Shown in pieces: positions 8,709 through 11,177 of a stretch of 11,177 nt of DNA. Source of the stretch: Chloroflexota bacterium (lineage in GTDB: Bacteria; Chloroflexota; Dehalococcoidia; Lucifugimonadales; Lucifugimonadaceae); NCBI GenBank assembly GCA_016210435.1, contig JACQUF010000301.1:1-11177 (forward strand). The letters are read 5' to 3'. The notes under the pieces are model-generated. The model did no database searches, was not told the DNA's origin, and worked only from the letters and a program-made list of their open reading frames with translations. Numbering within the stretch: position 1 is the first letter of the stretch; every line of letters starts with the position of its first letter. Both the position numbers and the translations under genes were made by a program.

Positions 8709-8778
8709 TTGTCCAGTGGCCGCCTATTTACTCACAGTCGGGGACCGTTATCCACAGCCAGAGCCTCACTTTTCCACA
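8709..8778 (+). other. DnaA-box cluster, candidate oriC
   Basis: TTATCCACA at 8748-8756 is a perfect DnaA box. TTACTCACA (8728-8736) and TTTTCCACA (8770-8778) each differ from TTATNCACA at one position. A weaker TTGTCCAGT starts at 8709. All lie on the same strand with start-to-start spacing of about 19, 20 and 22 bases, close to two helical turns. The cluster is in the 301-bp gap just downstream of dnaA, a common place for oriC. I see no strongly AT-rich unwinding element in 8509-8809, and no clear obgE promoter. The gap also has a 6-pair hairpin at 8657-8675. Confidence 0.6.
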
Positions 8779-8809
8779 TCCAGCGTCCCCGAACATAAGC
8801 CGGAGGGTT

Positions 8810-10306
8810 CTATGCTCCGCGCCGGGCGCCGATCGATTGCCGGATCAGCGTCAGCTCCTGGCGCATCCCCGGATCGTTCTCGAGCTGTTGTTCCATATGC
8901 TTCTGGGCATACAGGACCGTCGAATGGTCCTTGCCTCCAACGGTCAGGCCGACCCGCGTCGACGAGAGCTGACTCTCTTCGCGAAGCAGGTACATCGCGA
9001 CTCGCCTTGCCAGCGCGGTTTGCTTGTCGCGCCTGCGGCCGGTAATCGCCCCTGCCTCGATTCCGAAATGCTCAGCGACCGCTGCAAGGACCACGTCCGG
9101 TTTCACCGGCTGCCGGGTAGTGGTCGTAAACAGGTCCGCGACGGCACATGTCGCCAGTTCTGCCGTTATCGGAGACCGGGTTAGCTGCGCATACGCAACG
9201 ATCCGGTTCAGGCAACCCTCCAGCTCTCGGATGTTCATCAACGCTCGCCGGGCGAGAAGGTCCAGCACCGCGTGCGAAAGTGTCACTCCAAGGGCGTCGG
9301 CCTTGGCACGGAGGATAGCCATCCGCATCTCGTAATTGGGAGGCTGGATATCCACGACGAGCCCTCCGCCGAGCCGGGACTTTATGCGTTCCTCGAGTAG
9401 CGTCTTGTGCGCGGGCTCATCGCCCGTCGCCACTACCTGCTTGCCAAGCAAATGAAGCTCGTTGAAGGTGTGGAAGAACCCTTCCTGGGTCTGCTCTTTG
9501 CCCGCGATGAACTGGATGTCGTCAATCAGGAGGATGTCGGCGCCCCGGTAGCGATCGCGGAATCTGTCGGCCGTTCCCTCACGGATTCCCTTGATGTACT
9601 CGTTCGTGTATCGCTCGCTTGACACATAAATGGCCGACAGGCCCTTTGCCAGCAGGCGGTGCGCCATTGCATGCAAGAGGTGCGTCTTGCCCAGGCCGAC
9701 CTTCGAATAGATGTACAAAGGGTTGTAGATCCGGCCCGGGCTTTCGGTAACCGCGGTTGCGGCGGCATGCGCCAGCTCGTTCGATGGTCCGACGACGAAC
9801 GAGTCGAAGTTGAAGCGCGGGTTCAGACGCATCGTCGTGGCCTCCTGGCCCCCCGCATCTGCGTGGATAGCGGACGGCGGCGAACCATTGGGCGACGGTA
9901 CGGCCCGCTGGACGGCCCCGTTTGTCGGGTGTTCGGCCGCCACGACTTCGAAGGAAACACGGGTGGGCCGTTTTGCGACCCGATCGACGGCGCGGCCAAT
10001 TGTCGACGACAACCGTCGCTCAAGCATCGCCGCGGCGAACGCGCTCGTCGTGCCCACGGTTAACTGGTCGCCCTCGTAATTGAGGGCGACAGTATCCTTG
10101 AGCCAGGTTTCGAAGTTCGGTCGCGGAATTTCTACCTGAAGGTAACCGAGGGCCGCGGACCAAAGGGTTTGGGCTTCGTTTCTGTTCAGGGGAGACGCTC
10201 CAGATTTGGCAAAACCCGGGCTACGCCCGAGGTCAACCTCGAACAGCGTGTTGTAATTTCTGGGCCGAGAATCGGACTGGTCGGGGGGTCTGCAAGACCG
10301 CCCCAT
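8810..10306 (-). CDS. dnaA: Chromosomal replication initiator DnaA
   Basis: DnaA binds origin boxes and opens the duplex as an ATP-dependent filament. In the 498-codon frame, domain I begins at NRNEAQTLWSAALGYLQVEI (41-60). The AAA+ domain starts near 162 and has Walker A KVGLGKTHLL (202-211), Walker B LLIDD (259-263) and ERIKSRLGGGL with the box VII Arg. Domain IV carries the signature GGKDHSTVL (457-465). In the P-loop the usual GGVGLGKT reads SKVGLGKT. The ATG at 10306 has no ribosome binding site and adds 39 residues that look non-coding and span a strong hairpin. A CTG at 10189, with GGAG eight bases upstream, would give a 459-residue protein of typical length, so the true start may be that CTG. 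TAG ends the gene. Candidate DnaA boxes follow it. Confidence 0.95.
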   Translation of the reverse strand: MGRSCRPPDQSDSRPRNYNTLFEVDLGRSPGFAKSGASPLNRNEAQTLWSAALGYLQVEIPRPNFETWLKDTVALNYEGDQLTVGTTSAFAAAMLERRLSSTIGRAVDRVAKRPTRVSFEVVAAEHPTNGAVQRAVPSPNGSPPSAIHADAGGQEATTMRLNPRFNFDSFVVGPSNELAHAAATAVTESPGRIYNPLYIYSKVGLGKTHLLHAMAHRLLAKGLSAIYVSSERYTNEYIKGIREGTADRFRDRYRGADILLIDDIQFIAGKEQTQEGFFHTFNELHLLGKQVVATGDEPAHKTLLEERIKSRLGGGLVVDIQPPNYEMRMAILRAKADALGVTLSHAVLDLLARRALMNIRELEGCLNRIVAYAQLTRSPITAELATCAVADLFTTTTRQPVKPDVVLAAVAEHFGIEAGAITGRRRDKQTALARRVAMYLLREESQLSSTRVGLTVGGKDHSTVLYAQKHMEQQLENDPGMRQELTLIRQSIGARRGA

Positions 10307-10313
10307 TTGTTTT
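10283..10313 (+). terminator. Strong hairpin with T-rich tail at the dnaA 5' end
   Basis: GGGG (10283-10286) and GGTCT (10287-10291) pair with AGACC (10295-10299) and CCCC (10301-10304), with a GCA loop and one bulged G. ATTTGTTTT follows on the plus strand. As DNA this resembles an intrinsic terminator pointing away from dnaA, towards fmt. No plus-strand gene precedes it, so it could stop antisense transcription of dnaA or act as structure in the dnaA leader. Confidence 0.4.
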
Positions 10314-10324
10314 CAAGAACGGTG

Positions 10325-10400
10325 GAAACCTTGGTTTCTTTACCCTGGGCTATCCACCTTTTTAGCTGTCGCAGGCGAGTAACTTATCGGTAACCCGATA
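10325..10400. promoter_or_regulatory. Two palindromes upstream of dnaA
   Basis: GAAACC-TT-GGTTTC (10325-10338) and TATCGG-TAAC-CCGATA (10385-10400) are perfect 6-base inverted repeats in the dnaA-fmt spacer. Between them is CTATCCACC (10349-10357), a 7-of-9 match to a DnaA box, which might serve dnaA autoregulation. I could not place a convincing dnaA promoter. Confidence 0.3.
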
Positions 10401-10498
10401 CGCTCCTCCCCTCAGCCGCGGGAAACCATACCATGCCCCACGCTGGGAAATGCAATAGCTTAACCGCGATCCCTGGGTGTGATCTTAAGGTGTGACTT

Positions 10499-10514
10499 TG
10501 TGAAATAGGTCACT
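10499..10514 (+). promoter_or_regulatory. CRP-family-like site upstream of fmt
   Basis: TGTGA-AATAGG-TCACT matches the TGTGA-N6-TCACA pattern bound by CRP/FNR-family regulators in many bacteria, with one mismatch. Two further TGTGA half-sites lie at 10478-10482 and 10491-10495 within a repeated GGTGTGA. The site is about 90 bases upstream of the fmt start in a divergent spacer. Whether this organism has such a regulator is not visible here. Confidence 0.3.
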
Positions 10515-10603
10515 TTCATATCTGAACCAGCTTTGCCAACGTCAATGCACCAGAGCGTTCGGAGTTACCTTTTCCCCGCGATCGTGACCCGGGGGATATC
10601 ACA

Positions 10604-11177
10604 GTGACTCGCGTGGTGTTTTTCGGGTCACCAGCCGAAGCTTGCAATGTCCTAGACGCACTGATAGCAAGCGGATACGAAATCGCAGCTGTTTACACGC
10701 GGTCTGACAGCATCGCGGGAAGGTCGAAGATCCCGGAGCCTACCGCGGTCAAGCGACGCGGCCGGGAATTGGGGATACCAGTCGAAACACCGGAAACGCT
10801 GCGCGCACCTTCGGTCCAGTCCAGGCTTCGTCAATTCGATGCTGATGCCTTCGTAGTTGCCGCATACGGGCGACTGCTACCGCCGGCGATATTGAAAGTC
10901 GCGCGCCTCGGCGTGCTGAATATCCACCCTTCGTTGCTCCCGCGGCACCGTGGGCCCAGCCCGGTTGCGACGGCTATCCTCGAAGGCGATCAGCACGCAG
11001 GTGTCACCGTGATGCTGCTCGATGAAGGGATGGACACAGGACCGATCCTGGCCCAGAGCGACCCCATCGACATCGGGCCCGCGGATACGACTGCCACACT
11101 TACCCCGAAGCTGTTCGAGATAGGATCGGGCTTGCTTGTAGAGACGCTAGGAAGATGGGAGCGCGCGGAGATCGCGC
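10604..11177 (+). CDS. fmt: Methionyl-tRNA formyltransferase, 3' end cut by window edge
   Basis: Fmt formylates Met-tRNA(fMet) using 10-formyl-tetrahydrofolate, for translation initiation. The 191 visible residues begin VTRVVFFGSPAEA, matching the family's FFGTP-x-FA start, and include AGRSKIPEPTAVK and the formyltransferase signature. Asn106 and His108 in NIHPSLLPRHRG, and Asp144 in DEGMDTGPIL, fall at the same numbers as the E. coli catalytic residues. The start is GTG with GGGGGA about 7 bases upstream. The C-terminal OB-fold domain is beyond the edge. It is divergent from dnaA, and def, a frequent partner, is not seen. Confidence 0.95.
   Translation, partial: MTRVVFFGSPAEACNVLDALIASGYEIAAVYTRSDSIAGRSKIPEPTAVKRRGRELGIPVETPETLRAPSVQSRLRQFDADAFVVAAYGRLLPPAILKVARLGVLNIHPSLLPRHRGPSPVATAILEGDQHAGVTVMLLDEGMDTGPILAQSDPIDIGPADTTATLTPKLFEIGSGLLVETLGRWERAEIA

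Noticed and set aside
10240..10306. Possible tRNA around the hairpin near the dnaA start
   Set aside because: A GGTCT-AGACC stem with TGC in its loop suggested an anticodon arm, but the loop has only 3 bases and no D-arm, T-arm or acceptor stem could be fitted.

Overview
This is a GC-rich bacterial chromosome segment of ordinary housekeeping genes. Six are recognisable core genes (gyrB, pyrE, nadD, obgE, dnaA, fmt). The rest is a metabolic cluster encoding the E1 component of a 2-oxo-acid dehydrogenase plus a HAD-family hydrolase. I see no phage, IS element, CRISPR array, rRNA or tRNA. The organism cannot be fixed from the sequence. The DnaA and Obg sequences and the dispersed TTCGAC-NN-GCTCAG repeats would suit a Chloroflexota-like lineage, but that is a weak guess.

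Layout. Positions 1-3013 are a minus-strand cluster read right to left: E1 alpha, E1 beta, a haloacid-dehalogenase-type HAD protein, and the first codons of an unidentified gene cut by the window edge. A gap of about 460 bp (3014-3475) holds divergent promoter candidates and a short leader ORF, and leads into gyrB on the plus strand (3476-5878). gyrB converges with pyrE across a short gap that carries a dispersed repeat and a hairpin. Positions 5960-8508 are a tight minus-strand operon, obgE-nadD-pyrE, with overlapping stops and starts. A 301-bp gap follows, with three phased DnaA-box-like sites (a likely oriC or part of one), then dnaA on the minus strand. A 297-bp divergent spacer with several palindromes separates dnaA from fmt on the plus strand, which is cut by the right edge.

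The genes cover replication initiation and topology (dnaA, gyrB, the candidate origin), translation initiation and ribosome assembly (fmt, obgE), and NAD and pyrimidine nucleotide synthesis (nadD, pyrE). The E1 cluster handles oxidative decarboxylation of a 2-oxo acid or acetoin. Its E2 and E3 partners are not in view.

The most notable observations are two apparent gene disruptions. E1 beta has a single in-frame TAG separating a well-conserved N-terminal helix from the rest of the protein. nadD has its conserved N-terminus in a frame with no start codon, one base out of register with an ATG that overlaps the obgE stop. Both could be sequence errors, real mutations or unusual expression, and both can be tested from reads. 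No undescribed system is evident.
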